Origin: Xanthobacteraceae bacterium
GTDB lineage: Bacteria > Pseudomonadota > Alphaproteobacteria > Rhizobiales > Xanthobacteraceae
DNA length: 64,000 bases
Direction: 5' to 3'
Assembly: GCA_019746355.1 (NCBI GenBank)
Contig: JAIESC010000001.1
Location: 62,001 to 126,000 of the forward strand
Under the pieces are notes generated by a model, which saw only the letters and a program-made list of their open reading frames with translations, had not been told where the DNA came from and searched no databases. The first letter of the stretch is position 1. The number at the start of each line of letters is the position of its first letter. The translations under genes were made by a program, and so were the position numbers. Positions 8,591-19,200 of this stretch are shown here, one piece after another.

Positions 8591-9808
8591 ATGGAACTCG
8601 ACGTCAACACGCTGTTCCTGGTGACTATGCAGGTCGAGACCATGCTCGGCCTGCTGCTGTTCTTCGTCTGGGCGCAGAATTTCAGCAAGCGCGCGCTCGC
8701 GTGGTGGGGCAGCGCCCATTTGCTGCGCGCGGCGTCGATCATGCTGCTCGGTACGCACGGTTCGGCGCCGGACTCGCTGTCGATCGATTTCGGCAACGCG
8801 CTGCTGTTCGCCTCCTTTGCGCTGACCTGGTGCGGCGCCCGCGTGTTCGACCGGCGTCCGCCCGAGCCGGCACTGGCGCTGATCGGCGTCGCGCTCTGGC
8901 TCGTGGCCTGCCGGGTGCCGGCGTTCGCGGCGTCGCCGGAATTGCGCCTGCTGACCGGCTCGGGGATCGTCACCGCCTATACCTGGCTTGCGGCCTACGA
9001 ATTCTGGCGCAACCGCGAGGAAGAGCTGGTGTCGCGCTGGCCGGCGATCTTCATGCTGTTCGCGCACGGCGCGCTGTTCCTGCTGCGCACCCCCACCATC
9101 GCAGCGGCCATCATGCCGGCCGGCGACACGCTGGCGCTGAGCGGCTGGACCGAGCTCCTGAGCCTTGAAGGGCTGCTGTTCACCATCTCCATCGCCTTCA
9201 TCCTGCTGGCGATGGCGAAAGAGCGCACCGAGTATCATCATCGCAACGCGGCGAGCACCGACCCGCTCACCGGCATCCCCAACCGCCGCGGCTTTCTCGA
9301 GCAGGCGATGGCGCAACGTGCGGCGGCCGGCGCCAACAGCCCGGTCGCGGTGCTGCTGTTCGACATCGACCACTTCAAGCTGGTCAACGACCGCTTCGGT
9401 CACGCGGTCGGCGACCGCACGCTGCAGATCTTCGCCGACACCGCGAACGCGCAAATCGGCGGTCTTGGCGCGGTCGGCCGCTGGGGCGGCGACGAGTTCG
9501 TCGCGGTGATGTTCGACACCAGCCGCGAGATCGCGGCGACCGTCGGCGAGCGCATCCAGCAAACCTTCGAGGACGCCGCGGCCGACATCGACGGCCGGGT
9601 GATCGGCGCGACGGTGAGCACCGGCGTGGCGTTCAGCGGCCACGGCTCGTTCGAATTGCCGGCGCTGCTGCTGCAGGCCGACCGGGCGCTCTATCGTGCC
9701 AAGGAAGACGGCCGCAACCGCGTCGCCATTACGATGGCGGACACCCGCGCGCTGGACGACGAGAACGCGAGCAATATCGTGACGCTCCGCCGCCGCGACG
9801 CGGCTTAA
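8591..9808 (+). CDS. Membrane-bound diguanylate cyclase (GGDEF)
   Basis: A 405-residue protein with a hydrophobic N-terminal half (about six membrane segments between residues 8 and 205) and a C-terminal GGDEF domain. The signature GGDEF is at residues 299-303, and LLFDIDHFKLVNDRFGH supplies the metal and GTP site, so it should make cyclic di-GMP. The usual RxxD inhibitory site five residues before the signature is missing (the stretch reads GGLGAVGRW), so product feedback may be absent. No EAL domain. The membrane part probably senses a signal that is not identifiable here. Confidence 0.92.
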   Translation: MELDVNTLFLVTMQVETMLGLLLFFVWAQNFSKRALAWWGSAHLLRAASIMLLGTHGSAPDSLSIDFGNALLFASFALTWCGARVFDRRPPEPALALIGVALWLVACRVPAFAASPELRLLTGSGIVTAYTWLAAYEFWRNREEELVSRWPAIFMLFAHGALFLLRTPTIAAAIMPAGDTLALSGWTELLSLEGLLFTISIAFILLAMAKERTEYHHRNAASTDPLTGIPNRRGFLEQAMAQRAAAGANSPVAVLLFDIDHFKLVNDRFGHAVGDRTLQIFADTANAQIGGLGAVGRWGGDEFVAVMFDTSREIAATVGERIQQTFEDAAADIDGRVIGATVSTGVAFSGHGSFELPALLLQADRALYRAKEDGRNRVAITMADTRALDDENASNIVTLRRRDAA

Positions 9809-9976
9809 GTCCTTTTCACAGCACCGCATCGCCGTTCCGCAAACGCGGAACCTGGTCGCAACCGGCTTTCCGGCTGGGCGCGTCGAGATTATGATTTCTT
9901 CCGGCATGGCGCCTGGCGCGATGCTCCGCTGACAACCAAGCGCGACAACAAAAGAACGGAACCTGGGGAGGTTACG

Positions 9977-11440
9977 ATGCCTTGTGCCGCTCACCGCGGG
10001 CATTTGTCCGCTTTCGCGTCCACGCTGCTTGCTTCGACTCTGTTCGCTCAGCCCGCGCTCGGCGAGGCGCCCAAGGTCGGCGATCCGCCCGAGGCCAAGG
10101 ACATGCGCCTCGTTGGAACGAACGATCTGCAGGCGCGCAGCGCCTACCAACCGACCATTCACAAGCAGGGTGACCGCACCATCGCCTATATCGGCCATCA
10201 CGGCGGCACGCCCGACGTACCGAAGCCGATGAACCCGATAACCGGACAGGCGGAGTTCAACGGCACCTCGATCGTCGACGTCACCGATCCAGCGAAGCCG
10301 AAATACCTGGTCCATCTTCCCGGCCAGGAGGGAAACTTCGAGCGCGGCGGCGCGCAGATGACGCGCGTCTGCGACGGCAAATCCCTGCCCAAGGGCGACC
10401 CGAACGCCGTGTACCTCCTGCGCTCGTTCGGCGGCGCCGGCCACGAAATCTGGAACGTCGCCGATCCGTCGAAGCCCGTTCTCGTCTCGAAGCCGAGCTG
10501 GGACTTGCGGGACACGCACAAGAGCTGGTGGGAGTGCGACACCGGCATCGCCTACCTCGTGTCCGGCGTCAGCGGCTGGCGCAGCCGCCGCATGACCGAG
10601 GTGTTCGACCTCAGCGATCCGGCGAAGCCTGTGAAGATCCGCGACTTCGGCCTGGTCGGCCAGGAGCCGGGCACCAGCGGCACGGTACCGACCGATCTAC
10701 ACGGCATGATCTCCACAGGGCCGCAGGGCAACCGCGTCTACTTCGGCTACGGCACCAACAAGGGCGGCGTGGTACAGATCGTCGACCGCGAAAAGCTTCT
10801 GAAGGGCGCCAAGGAGCCGACGCCGGAGAACCTGACCTATCCGATCGTGACGCAGGTCAGCCTGCTGCCGATTTCAGGGGCACACACCACCGTGCCGCTG
10901 CTTGGCGTGCCGGTTGCCGAATTCGCCAAGGACAAGGACGGCAAGGTCCGCGACTTCATGATGATCGTGAACGAGCAGATCCTGAACGAATGTCAGGAGC
11001 CGCGGCAGATGGTGTACTTCATGGACGTGACGATCGAGTCGCGGCCGATGGTGGTCTCCAACTTCAACGTGCCAGAGGCGAGCGGCAACTTCTGCGATCG
11101 CGGCGGCCGCTTCGGTGCGCACTCGGCGAACGAGAGCACCGCGCCGGTGTTCCACAAGAAGGTTGCATTCTTCACCTGGTTCAACGGCGGCGTTCGCGCC
11201 GTCGACATCCGCAATCCGTATGGGCCGAAGGAGATCGGCTACTTCATCCCGCCGATCACCGAGGCGACCGACAAGCGCTGCATTAAGGTTGACGGCAAGG
11301 ACCGCTGCAAGATCGCGATCCAGAGCAATAATCTTGAGACCGACGACCGTGGCTATGTCTATGTGGTCGATCGCGCCAACACCGGCCTGCACGTTCTCGA
11401 GTTGACCGGCGAAGCGCGGAAGATCGCGGGACAACCTTAA
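9977..11440 (+). CDS. Exported LVIVD-repeat beta-propeller protein
   Basis: A 487-residue secreted protein with a signal peptide (about residues 1-29, ending LFAQPALGEA). LVIVD-type units recur: VDVTDPAKPKYLVHL, WNVADPSKPVLVSKP, FDLSDPAKPVKIRDF and VDIRNPYGPKEIGYF. Such repeats form a beta-propeller in the periplasm or on the surface. GGGGAGG lies 6 bases upstream of the ATG. No catalytic motif is recognised. The gene is followed by a dispersed repeat and a small Cys-containing protein gene. Confidence 0.85.
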   Translation: MPCAAHRGHLSAFASTLLASTLFAQPALGEAPKVGDPPEAKDMRLVGTNDLQARSAYQPTIHKQGDRTIAYIGHHGGTPDVPKPMNPITGQAEFNGTSIVDVTDPAKPKYLVHLPGQEGNFERGGAQMTRVCDGKSLPKGDPNAVYLLRSFGGAGHEIWNVADPSKPVLVSKPSWDLRDTHKSWWECDTGIAYLVSGVSGWRSRRMTEVFDLSDPAKPVKIRDFGLVGQEPGTSGTVPTDLHGMISTGPQGNRVYFGYGTNKGGVVQIVDREKLLKGAKEPTPENLTYPIVTQVSLLPISGAHTTVPLLGVPVAEFAKDKDGKVRDFMMIVNEQILNECQEPRQMVYFMDVTIESRPMVVSNFNVPEASGNFCDRGGRFGAHSANESTAPVFHKKVAFFTWFNGGVRAVDIRNPYGPKEIGYFIPPITEATDKRCIKVDGKDRCKIAIQSNNLETDDRGYVYVVDRANTGLHVLELTGEARKIAGQP

Positions 11441-11445
11441 AGCGG

Positions 11446-11494
11446 GAGCATGATCTTTTCCGAAAACCGCTTCACACTTTTCGGGATCATGCTC
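11446..11494. repeat. Dispersed palindromic repeat, copy 1 (short form)
   Basis: A 49-base element bounded by GAGCATGATC (11446-11455) and its complement GATCATGCTC (11485-11494), with an inner inverted pair CCGAAAA / TTTTCGG. It starts 5 bases after the LVIVD gene stop. This sequence type is familiar as a dispersed intergenic repeat in Bradyrhizobium-related genomes (from memory). Its ATG can be misread as a gene start. Confidence 0.85.
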
Positions 11495-11524
11495 TGGCGG
11501 TTCAATCGCAACGGAGAGCCGCCT

Positions 11525-12118
11525 TTGGCGGACGTCGCGCCCGCTCGAGCAAGACTGCCGCGCCGCATCGCCATCGTGCTTGCGTTCGGCATCGGCGGCG
11601 CCGTGGCGCTTGCCACCTGGGGCTCGCTCAAGCTCACCACACCAAGCGATGCGGCGCATGCGCCGCATCCGGTGTGGAGCGAGGTGCCGTGGCCGTTCCC
11701 GATGGATGAGTGGGGCCGGGGCAAAGCGTTCCGCTGCCCGGCCGCGAACTGCGGCGCCGAGATCAACGTCTATCTTCGCGCCAAGATCGGCTTCTGCAAT
11801 TGCACGGGCGGCATTGCCGATGACGAGGAGCTGGATCGGCTCAGCGACTTCCATCTGGCCGGCGGCCCTGTGACCGCGGTCAAAGCCGGACAGCCGATCG
11901 CGGTGGGGTGGATGAAGGGCCGAAGCCGGCCTTTTCGGATTGCGAATGCAGGGAACAGCGCGCTCGCGTTGTCGACGGCGTTTCACAACGAATGCGACGC
12001 ACTGGTCGGCACCGCGGTGTTCGACCGCGCGCGGCTCGCCGACATCGAGCCCGCGGTGATCGGCTTTCTCAACAGCCAAGCCGCGCTCGACTGGGCCAGG
12101 GTCGAGCTGGGACTCTGA
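11525..12118 (+). CDS. Membrane-anchored Cys-motif protein of unknown function
   Basis: About 197 residues. A single membrane segment (IAIVLAFGIGGAVALATW) near the N terminus anchors a domain exposed outside the cytoplasm. That domain contains FRCPAANCGAEINVYLRAK followed by IGFCNCTGGIADDEELDRL, four Cys in two close pairs that could bind a metal or form disulfides. The frame is open back to 11450, but that part is the dispersed repeat. The TTG at 11525 has GGAGAG 7 bases upstream and is the best start; the ATG at 11489 lies inside the repeat. Confidence 0.65.
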   Translation: MADVAPARARLPRRIAIVLAFGIGGAVALATWGSLKLTTPSDAAHAPHPVWSEVPWPFPMDEWGRGKAFRCPAANCGAEINVYLRAKIGFCNCTGGIADDEELDRLSDFHLAGGPVTAVKAGQPIAVGWMKGRSRPFRIANAGNSALALSTAFHNECDALVGTAVFDRARLADIEPAVIGFLNSQAALDWARVELGL

Positions 12119-12127
12119 TTCATGTGT

Positions 12128-12200
12128 GAGCATGATCTTTTCCGAAAACCGCTTCACACCCCGGATCAAGTCCGGGGCAGGCTTTTTCGGGATCATGCTC
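12128..12200. repeat. Dispersed palindromic repeat, copy 2, interrupted by a second repeat
   Basis: The same termini as the copy at 11446 (GAGCATGATC and GATCATGCTC) enclose 73 bases instead of 49. The extra bases contain CCCCGGA-TCAAG-TCCGGGG, itself a palindrome, placed between the CGCTTCACAC and TTTTCGGG segments. It lies between the convergent stops at 12118 and 12207 and could act as a bidirectional terminator. Confidence 0.85.
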
Positions 12201-12206
12201 CAGCCG

Positions 12207-13394
12207 TCACGTCTTCGGATGGGCCGGTGGCGCGCTGAACCGCAGCACCGCCCACCCACCGATCGCCGACAGCAGCGAGCCCAGAATCACGCCGATCCTG
12301 GTCTGATCCTTGAACGATCCGGTCTCGCCAAACGCCAAGAGCCCGATGAACAGGCTCATGGTGAAGCCGATGCCACATAGGAGCGACAGCCCGTAAAGCT
12401 GCATTCCGGTCAAGCCGCCGGGTCGTCGCGCGACCCCCAATTTCACCGCGAGCCACACAGAACCGAACACGCCGATCTGTTTGCCGACAAAAAGCCCGAG
12501 CATGCAGCCCAGCGTCACCGGCTGAAGCAAGTACGCGAAGCCGATGCCGCCGAGCGGCACACCCGCGTTGGCAAACCCGAACACCGGCATCACCAGGAAG
12601 GCGACCCAGGGCTGGATCGCGTTTTCGAGGTTGTGCAGCGGCGAATGCGCGTCGTCGGGATGGCCGGGTGACGGCTTCAACGGCACGGTGAGCGCGAACA
12701 GCACGCCGGCGACGGTGGCATGCACGCCGGACCTGAGCACGAAAAACCACAGCAGCAGGCCGAGCGGGATGTAGACGGCGAGGCGCATCACGCCTGCGCG
12801 ATTGAGCACGACCAGCGCGGCGAAAACCGCTGCAGCAGCCCCGAGCATTGGTAGCGACAGGTCGCTGCCGTAGAACAGTGCGATGATGACGATGGCGCCG
12901 AGATCGTCGACGATCGCCAGCGCTGTGAGCAGCACCTTGACCTGAACCGGCGCGCGCGAACCGACCAGCGACAGCACCGCGAGCGAGAAGGCGATATCGG
13001 TCGCCGCCGGGATACCCCAGCCGCGCGCGGTTGCCGCCGGCGGCTGATTGAACGCGAGATAGACCAGCGCCGGCGCAATCATGCCGCCCAGCGCCGCGAT
13101 GCCCGGCAGAACGCGGTGCGACCAGAGCGCAAGATGACCGTCGAGCAGCTCGCGCTTGATCTCGAGCCCCACCATCACGAAAAACAGCGCCATCAGCGCG
13201 TCGTTGATCCAGTGCAGCACGCTGAGGCCGAGCACCTTCGTCGCCAGCGTCGACTGGTAGAGACCGGCCGCGCCCGAATTCGCGGCCACCATCGCCGCGG
13301 CAGCGCTGGCAATCAGGATCAGACCGCCGCTCGCCTCATGGCTGAGCAGTCTCCGCAGCGCAGACGGCGGAGGATGGAGGGGCCGCGGTGTCAT
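12207..13394 (-). CDS. nhaA: Na+/H+ antiporter NhaA
   Basis: A 395-residue polytopic inner-membrane antiporter that exports Na+ in exchange for protons. Family landmarks are present: ALAIVDDLGAIVIIALFY with the paired Asp of the ion-binding site, the early LEIKRELLDGHL helix, and PAATDIAFSLAVLSL. The length matches NhaA (about 390). Start at 13394 gives MTPRPLHPPPSALRRLLSHE, a slightly long basic N terminus. It faces the msrA gene on the same strand but is separated from it by a strong terminator. Confidence 0.95.
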   Translation of the reverse strand: MTPRPLHPPPSALRRLLSHEASGGLILIASAAAAMVAANSGAAGLYQSTLATKVLGLSVLHWINDALMALFFVMVGLEIKRELLDGHLALWSHRVLPGIAALGGMIAPALVYLAFNQPPAATARGWGIPAATDIAFSLAVLSLVGSRAPVQVKVLLTALAIVDDLGAIVIIALFYGSDLSLPMLGAAAAVFAALVVLNRAGVMRLAVYIPLGLLLWFFVLRSGVHATVAGVLFALTVPLKPSPGHPDDAHSPLHNLENAIQPWVAFLVMPVFGFANAGVPLGGIGFAYLLQPVTLGCMLGLFVGKQIGVFGSVWLAVKLGVARRPGGLTGMQLYGLSLLCGIGFTMSLFIGLLAFGETGSFKDQTRIGVILGSLLSAIGGWAVLRFSAPPAHPKT

Positions 13395-13420
13395 AGTTCA
13401 TGCCTGCCAGCAAGCGCCGC

Positions 13421-13455
13421 CAAAAACAACCGAGGGCCGCTTCCGCGGCCCTCGG
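13421..13455 (-). terminator. Rho-independent terminator of msrA
   Basis: Positions 13430-13440 (CCGAGGGCCGC) pair perfectly with 13445-13455 around a TTCC loop: 11 base pairs. Read on the minus strand the stem is followed by TTGTTTTTG (13421-13429). It lies 30 bases after the msrA stop and separates it from nhaA. Confidence 0.85.
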
Positions 13456-13485
13456 TAAATCGCCGTTACGTCGCCGTATCGCGCA

Positions 13486-14151
<666 letters not shown>

Positions 14152-14342
14152 CGTTCGTTCTCCTCAATCGTTGCCATAAATATAGGCCGGTTTGCCGCAT
14201 TCGGCACCCGGCTTGCCGTCACATTCGGGCCATTTCAGCAAGGACGCGGCTCACGGCCGCGCGAACAGGCGCACACGGACTGTTTCCCTCGCGGCCCGAG
14301 ACACTTATGCTGCCGCGTTTTTCGGATTCGGGTGGAGGCCCC

Positions 14343-14831
14343 ATGACCAGGCTGAAGATGTTCGTTTGTGCCGGCGCTGTGGCGCTGCTGGCGGCGTTTC
14401 CCGCGCGCGCCCAGACCGTGCCGCCGCCCTACGGGCCGCCGATCGGCATCGAGAACGCCCGCAAGATCATGACCGCGGCCGAGGCCGAGGCCGCCAAAAA
14501 CAACTGGGCCGTGGTCATCGTCATCATCGACAGCGGCGGACACATCGTCATGCTGCATCGCCGGGATGACGTGCAGCTCTCCTCGATCGAGATTTCGCAG
14601 GGCAAGGCCAAGACCGCGCTGATGTTCAAGCGCCCGTCCAAGGTGCTGGACGACGCCATCTCCGGCGGCGGGCCGGGCCTGCGCTTTCTGGCGCTGAAGG
14701 ACATCGTGCCGCTCGAGGGCGGGCTGCCGATCCTGATCGACAACAAGATCGTCGGCGCCATTGGCGTCTCCGGCGTGCTGTCGGCGCAGGACTCGCAGGT
14801 CGCGCGCGCCGGACTTGACGCGCTGAAGTAG
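14343..14831 (+). CDS. Exported GlcG/HbpS-family protein
   Basis: A 162-residue protein with a signal peptide (FVCAGAVALLAAFPARAQT) and one GlcG/HbpS (DUF336) domain: ARKIMTAAEAEAAKNNWAVV, IIDSGGHIVMLHRRDDVQL and VGAIGVSGVLSAQDSQVA. Members bind haem or cobalamin-like cofactors or have unknown roles. GGAGG precedes the ATG at 14343; the frame extends upstream to 14307 without a site. The exported form suggests a periplasmic binding role. Confidence 0.85.
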   Translation: MTRLKMFVCAGAVALLAAFPARAQTVPPPYGPPIGIENARKIMTAAEAEAAKNNWAVVIVIIDSGGHIVMLHRRDDVQLSSIEISQGKAKTALMFKRPSKVLDDAISGGGPGLRFLALKDIVPLEGGLPILIDNKIVGAIGVSGVLSAQDSQVARAGLDALK

Positions 14832-14888
14832 GACGCCGCGATCGACCGAACGACGCGGGGATCCGCTTGGAATTGAGGGACTACGTCT

Positions 14889-15596
14889 TTGGATCACCGC
14901 CCGCACATCGTCGTGGTCGAAGACGAGGCGACGCAACGCCAGCTTCTCTGCGACTACCTCGACAAGCAGAACTTCCGCGTCAGCAGCGTCGACGGCGGCG
15001 TCGCGTTGCGGCGGCTGGTCGAGCGCGAGCTGCCGGCGCTGGTGCTGCTCGACGTGGGGCTGCCCGGCGAGGACGGCTTCGTGCTGGCGCGATGGCTGCG
15101 CGAGCGCAGCGGCCGGATCGGCATCATCATGGTGACGGCCGCGTCCGATACGGTCGATCGCGTGGTCGGCCTCGAGACCGGCGCTGACGATTACATCGGC
15201 AAGCCCTACGAGCCGCGCGAGCTGCTCGCCCGCATCAAGAGCGTGCTCCGCCGCGTCACCGGCACGCCCTCGGCGTCGGGCCCGCGCGTGCGCATGGGCC
15301 GCCGGGTGCTCGATCTGGAGAAGCGCGTGCTGGTCGATCCGCAGGACGGCAGCGAGGAGACGCTGACCGCGAGCGAGTTCGATCTTTTGAAGCTTTTTGC
15401 CGAGAACCCCAACCGGCCGCTGCAACGCGACTGGTTGCTGGAATCGGCGGCGCATCGCGAAATGGAGGCGTTCGACCGCGCGATCGATTTGCGGATCACC
15501 CGGCTGCGCCGCAAGATCGAGGTCGACCCGGCCCATCCGGATTCGATCCGCACGGTGCGCGGGGTCGGCTATATGTTCGTGCCGCCGAAGGATTGA
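14889..15596 (+). CDS. OmpR-family response regulator
   Basis: A 235-residue two-domain response regulator. The receiver has the acidic pair EDE at 11-13, phospho-acceptor Asp55 in LVLLDVGLPGEDGF, and Lys in YIGKPYEP at about 104. The C-terminal winged helix (LTASEFDLLKLFAENPNRP, then the recognition stretch FDRAIDLRITRLRRKIE) is of the OmpR/PhoB class. The start is a TTG with GAGGGA upstream. No kinase is adjacent on the same strand; the very large hybrid kinase at 16221-22181 ends nearby on the other strand and is a candidate partner, which is inference. Confidence 0.93.
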   Translation: MDHRPHIVVVEDEATQRQLLCDYLDKQNFRVSSVDGGVALRRLVERELPALVLLDVGLPGEDGFVLARWLRERSGRIGIIMVTAASDTVDRVVGLETGADDYIGKPYEPRELLARIKSVLRRVTGTPSASGPRVRMGRRVLDLEKRVLVDPQDGSEETLTASEFDLLKLFAENPNRPLQRDWLLESAAHREMEAFDRAIDLRITRLRRKIEVDPAHPDSIRTVRGVGYMFVPPKD

Positions 15597-15666
15597 CTGG
15601 CTTTTGAACCTGAACCGTCCATAGGCCCACTGTTACCGGCCAAAATCTCATTTGCAGGAGTTGTCC

Positions 15667-16224
15667 ATGTTCTTGAATGTCTCTCGCGGCTCGACGGCCA
15701 TTCTGCTGGCGCTGACATTTCTGCCGGACGTGGCGCGGGCCGAGTCGCCGGAGGGCCCCGTCGCGATCCCGCAGGAACCGCTCGCCACCCGCGCCTCGCT
15801 GCCGCCGCCCGCGCATCCGTTCGCGGCGATGGCCGGCAACTGGAGCGGCGGCGGCTCCATCGAGCTGACAGGCGACATCAAGGAGAACCTGCGCTGCCGC
15901 GCGACGTACAACCACGGCGCGGCCAACAACAGCCTCGCGCTCAACATCCGCTGCGCCAGCGACAACTACAAGTTCGAGCTCGCCAGCAACGTGGTCGAGC
16001 GCAACGGCCGCATCTCCGGAACCTGGAGCGAGGCCGCCTACAAGGTGTCGGGCAATATCTCCGGCCGCATGGTCGGCAACAATATTGCAGCGCTCGCCCA
16101 GGGCGACAGCTTCAACGCCGATCTCTCGGTGACGACCACCGCCAACCGCATGATGGTGACCATGACGCCCAAGGCCACCTACGTCATCGCGGTGAAGATG
16201 GCGTTCAACCGGCCCGGCCGTTAA
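15667..16224 (+). CDS. Exported protein of unknown function
   Basis: A 185-residue protein with a signal peptide ([19 protein letters not shown]) and a mature domain predicted to be all beta ([20 protein letters not shown] onward, with two Cys at CRAT and RCAS). The AxxGxWxGxG start of the domain recalls lipocalin-like or ligand-binding beta-barrels, but I do not assign a family. AGGAG is 6 bases before the ATG at 15667. Its stop overlaps the stop of the convergent kinase gene by 4 bases. Confidence 0.8.
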   Translation: MFLNVSRGSTAILLALTFLPDVARAESPEGPVAIPQEPLATRASLPPPAHPFAAMAGNWSGGGSIELTGDIKENLRCRATYNHGAANNSLALNIRCASDNYKFELASNVVERNGRISGTWSEAAYKVSGNISGRMVGNNIAALAQGDSFNADLSVTTTANRMMVTMTPKATYVIAVKMAFNRPGR

Positions 16225-19200
16225 CTTCGCGGCGCGCCGATCTCGGCCAACGCCCGCCGCAGCTCGGCCGCGAGCGGGCCAAGCCCGCTGCGGCAACGTT
16301 CGCGATCGCCGGCCTTGCCCGCTTGCTCCAGCGCCGCCGCGGCGGAGCCGACGCCCTTGGCGCCGACGGCCTGCGCCGCGCCCTTGAGCTTGTGCGCCGC
16401 CGCCGCCAGCGCCGCGAGATTGCCGGCCTTCGAGGCGCTGTCGATCTCGCGCTGCGTGTCCACCGCGGTGTCGCGGAACTTGCCGAGCAGCGAATTGATC
16501 GCGGCCTGATCGTCGCCAAGCCAGGCACCGAGCACCGAGCGGTCGATGGCGCTGCCGGCCTCGTCGGCCTTCGGCGCCGCCGGACCTTTGCCGTCGCCGA
16601 CCGACAGCCACCGCTCGAGCGTGGTCTTGAGCCGCTCGATGTTGACCGGCTTGACCAGATAGGCATCCATGCCGGCCTCGATGCAGCGCTCCTCCTCGCC
16701 CTTGAGCGCGTTGGCAGTGACGGCGACGACCGGCGTGTGGCCGGACCGCTTGCCCTCCCTCTCGGCTTCGCGGATCCGCGCCGTCAGCTCGTAGCCGTCC
16801 ATGCGCGGCATGTGGATGTCGGCCAGCACGGCGTTGTAGCGCCCGGCGGCCCACGCATCCAACGCCTCGACGCCGTCGTTGACGCTGTCCGCCGCAATCC
16901 CGAGCAGGTCGAGCTGGCGCACCAGCACCTCGCGATTGACAGGATGGTCGTCGACCACCAGCACGCGGAAGTGCTCGCGGCGCTTGGGCGTCAGGCCCTT
17001 CGCCGTGTCCGGCCGCAGCAGGACCGCGAGCGGCGAATCCGCGGGCGCGGCCTTCAGCGTCAGCGACACCGTGAAGGTCGAGCCGTTGCCCGGCGTGCTT
17101 TCGATCTTGACGGCGCCGTCCATCAATTCGGTCAGCCTCCGCACAATGGAGAGGCCGAGGCCGGTGCCGCCGAACTTCCGCGTGGTCGAGGAATCGGCCT
17201 GCGCGAACGGCTGGAACAGACGCGCGCGCTGCTCGGCGCTGAGGCCGATGCCGGTGTCGGTCACCGCGAGCGTGACGCGCGTCGCGCCATCGCCGAGCGG
17301 CTGCGTGCCGGCGCGGACCTTGACGCCGCCGTGTTGCGTGAACTTGATCGCATTGCTGACGAGATTGAACAGGATCTGCCGGACCCGCGTCGGATCGCCG
17401 ACCAGCGCGTCGTTCGAGCCGGCCTCGATGACGGACTCGATGCTCAGCCCCTTGGCCGCCGCCTGTGGCCGGAAGGTATCGACCGAGCCGTCGATCAGGC
17501 CGGACAGCGAGAACGCGGTCTCCTCCAGCTCCAGCCGCCCGGCCTCGATCTTCGAGAAATCCAGCAGGTCGTCGATGATCCGCAGCAGCGCCTGCGCCGA
17601 GTCACGCATGGTCGCAACGCTGCGGCGCTGTCCGTCGTCGAGCCCCTGATGCTCCAGCACCTCCATCATGCCGAGCACGCCGTTCATCGGCGTGCGGATT
17701 TCGTGGCTCATGGTGGCGAGGAACGTGGACTTGGCCTGGGTCGCGGCTTCCGCTTCGATACGCGCAGTTTCGGCGGCTTCCTTGGCCGCGGCGAGCGCCG
17801 CCTCGCGTTCGCGGAGCGGCGTGATGTCGTGGTAGACCCCAAGCAAGCCGCCGTCTTCCAGCTCGCGGAAGATGTATTCGATGTAGCGCCCGTCATAAGT
17901 CTTGCGCTCGTAGTGGTTGCCGCCGGGATGGCGCATGCGCCCGGCGATCTCGACGACCTTGGCGTCGATGTCGCCGACCGGCCCGTATTCGCCGTTCTCG
18001 ATCAGCTTGCGGATCAGCTTGAAGCCGGAGTCGCCCGGCTGCACGACGTCCGGCGTATAGCCGTGCGCCTCGCGATGCCGGCGGTTCGAGAACACCCAGC
18101 GGAACTCCTTGTCGAACAGCGACACGCCGTCGACCAGGTTGTCGAACACCATCTGCATGATGTGGTGCGTGCGCGCGACCTCGTCGCGCGCCTTCTCGGC
18201 CGCGTCCTTGGAGATGGCGAGCGCTTCCTCGCGGTCCTTCAACTCGGTGATGTCGCGCGTCACCACGATGGTATCGCCGTTGCTCAGCGGAACAAAGCGG
18301 AACTCGAGATGCAGCCCTTCGGCGGTGCGCCGCTCGAAGTAGGCGCCGCCCGGCTTGGCGATGAATTCGAAGCGGTTGCGCGCCAGCTCTTCGGCATTCG
18401 CGGAAGGGCCGAAATCGCCGCGCTGCGCCTGATAGCGCAGGACATCGAGCAGGAAGACACCGGACTTTGCCATCTCCGGCGGCAAATTGATGAAGTCGAT
18501 CAGCGCCTGGTTGGTGAACTTCATCCGGAATTCCGGATCGAACAGCGTGACGCCGTCGCTCATGTTGTCGAGCACCGACTGCATCAGGCTGCGCGCCTGC
18601 TCCACCGCCTGCTCGCGGTCCTTCAGCTCAGTGATGTCGCGGTGCACGCCGAGGAGCCCGCCGTCCGAAAGCGGCTTGTACACGAACTCGACGTGACGGC
18701 CGCTCACGGTCTTGCGGTCGTAGCGGATGCCGCCCGGGGTCAGCATGTCGGCCCGGCGCTGCCTGACCGTCGTCTCGACGTCGTCAATCGGTCCGAAATC
18801 GCCGCGCTTCGCCTGGAAGCGAATGACGTTCTCAATGGAACGGCCGGATTGCGTCACCTCCTTCGGCAGGGCGAGCTTGTCGCGGAACTGATCGTTGCCG
18901 AAGACGAAATTGAAATCCTTGTCGATCAATATGACGCCGTCGTTCATGTTGTCGAGGACGGTCTGCATCACCGCACGGGTGCGCTCGATGTCCTCCTTCG
19001 CATCGGCCAGTGCCTGCTCGCGCTCCTTCAACTCGGTAATGTCGCGGTAGACGCCGAGGATGCTGCCGTCGGCCAGCGGGTTGTAGGTGAACTCGATATA
19101 GCGGCCGGCGAGCGTCCGGCGTTCATAACGTCCGCCCTTCGGATTGCGGATGATCGCGGCTATCTCTTGGACCTTTTTCTCGATCCCGCCCTCGTCGAGC

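Noticed and set aside
11450..11524. N-terminal extension MIFSENRFTLFGIM of the Cys-motif protein
   Set aside because: These codons are the dispersed repeat read in frame; a TTG with a ribosome site lies beyond it.
10874..12259. 461-codon minus-strand ORF opposite the LVIVD and Cys-motif genes
   Set aside because: Shadow frame with antisense-type composition; it also crosses both repeat copies.
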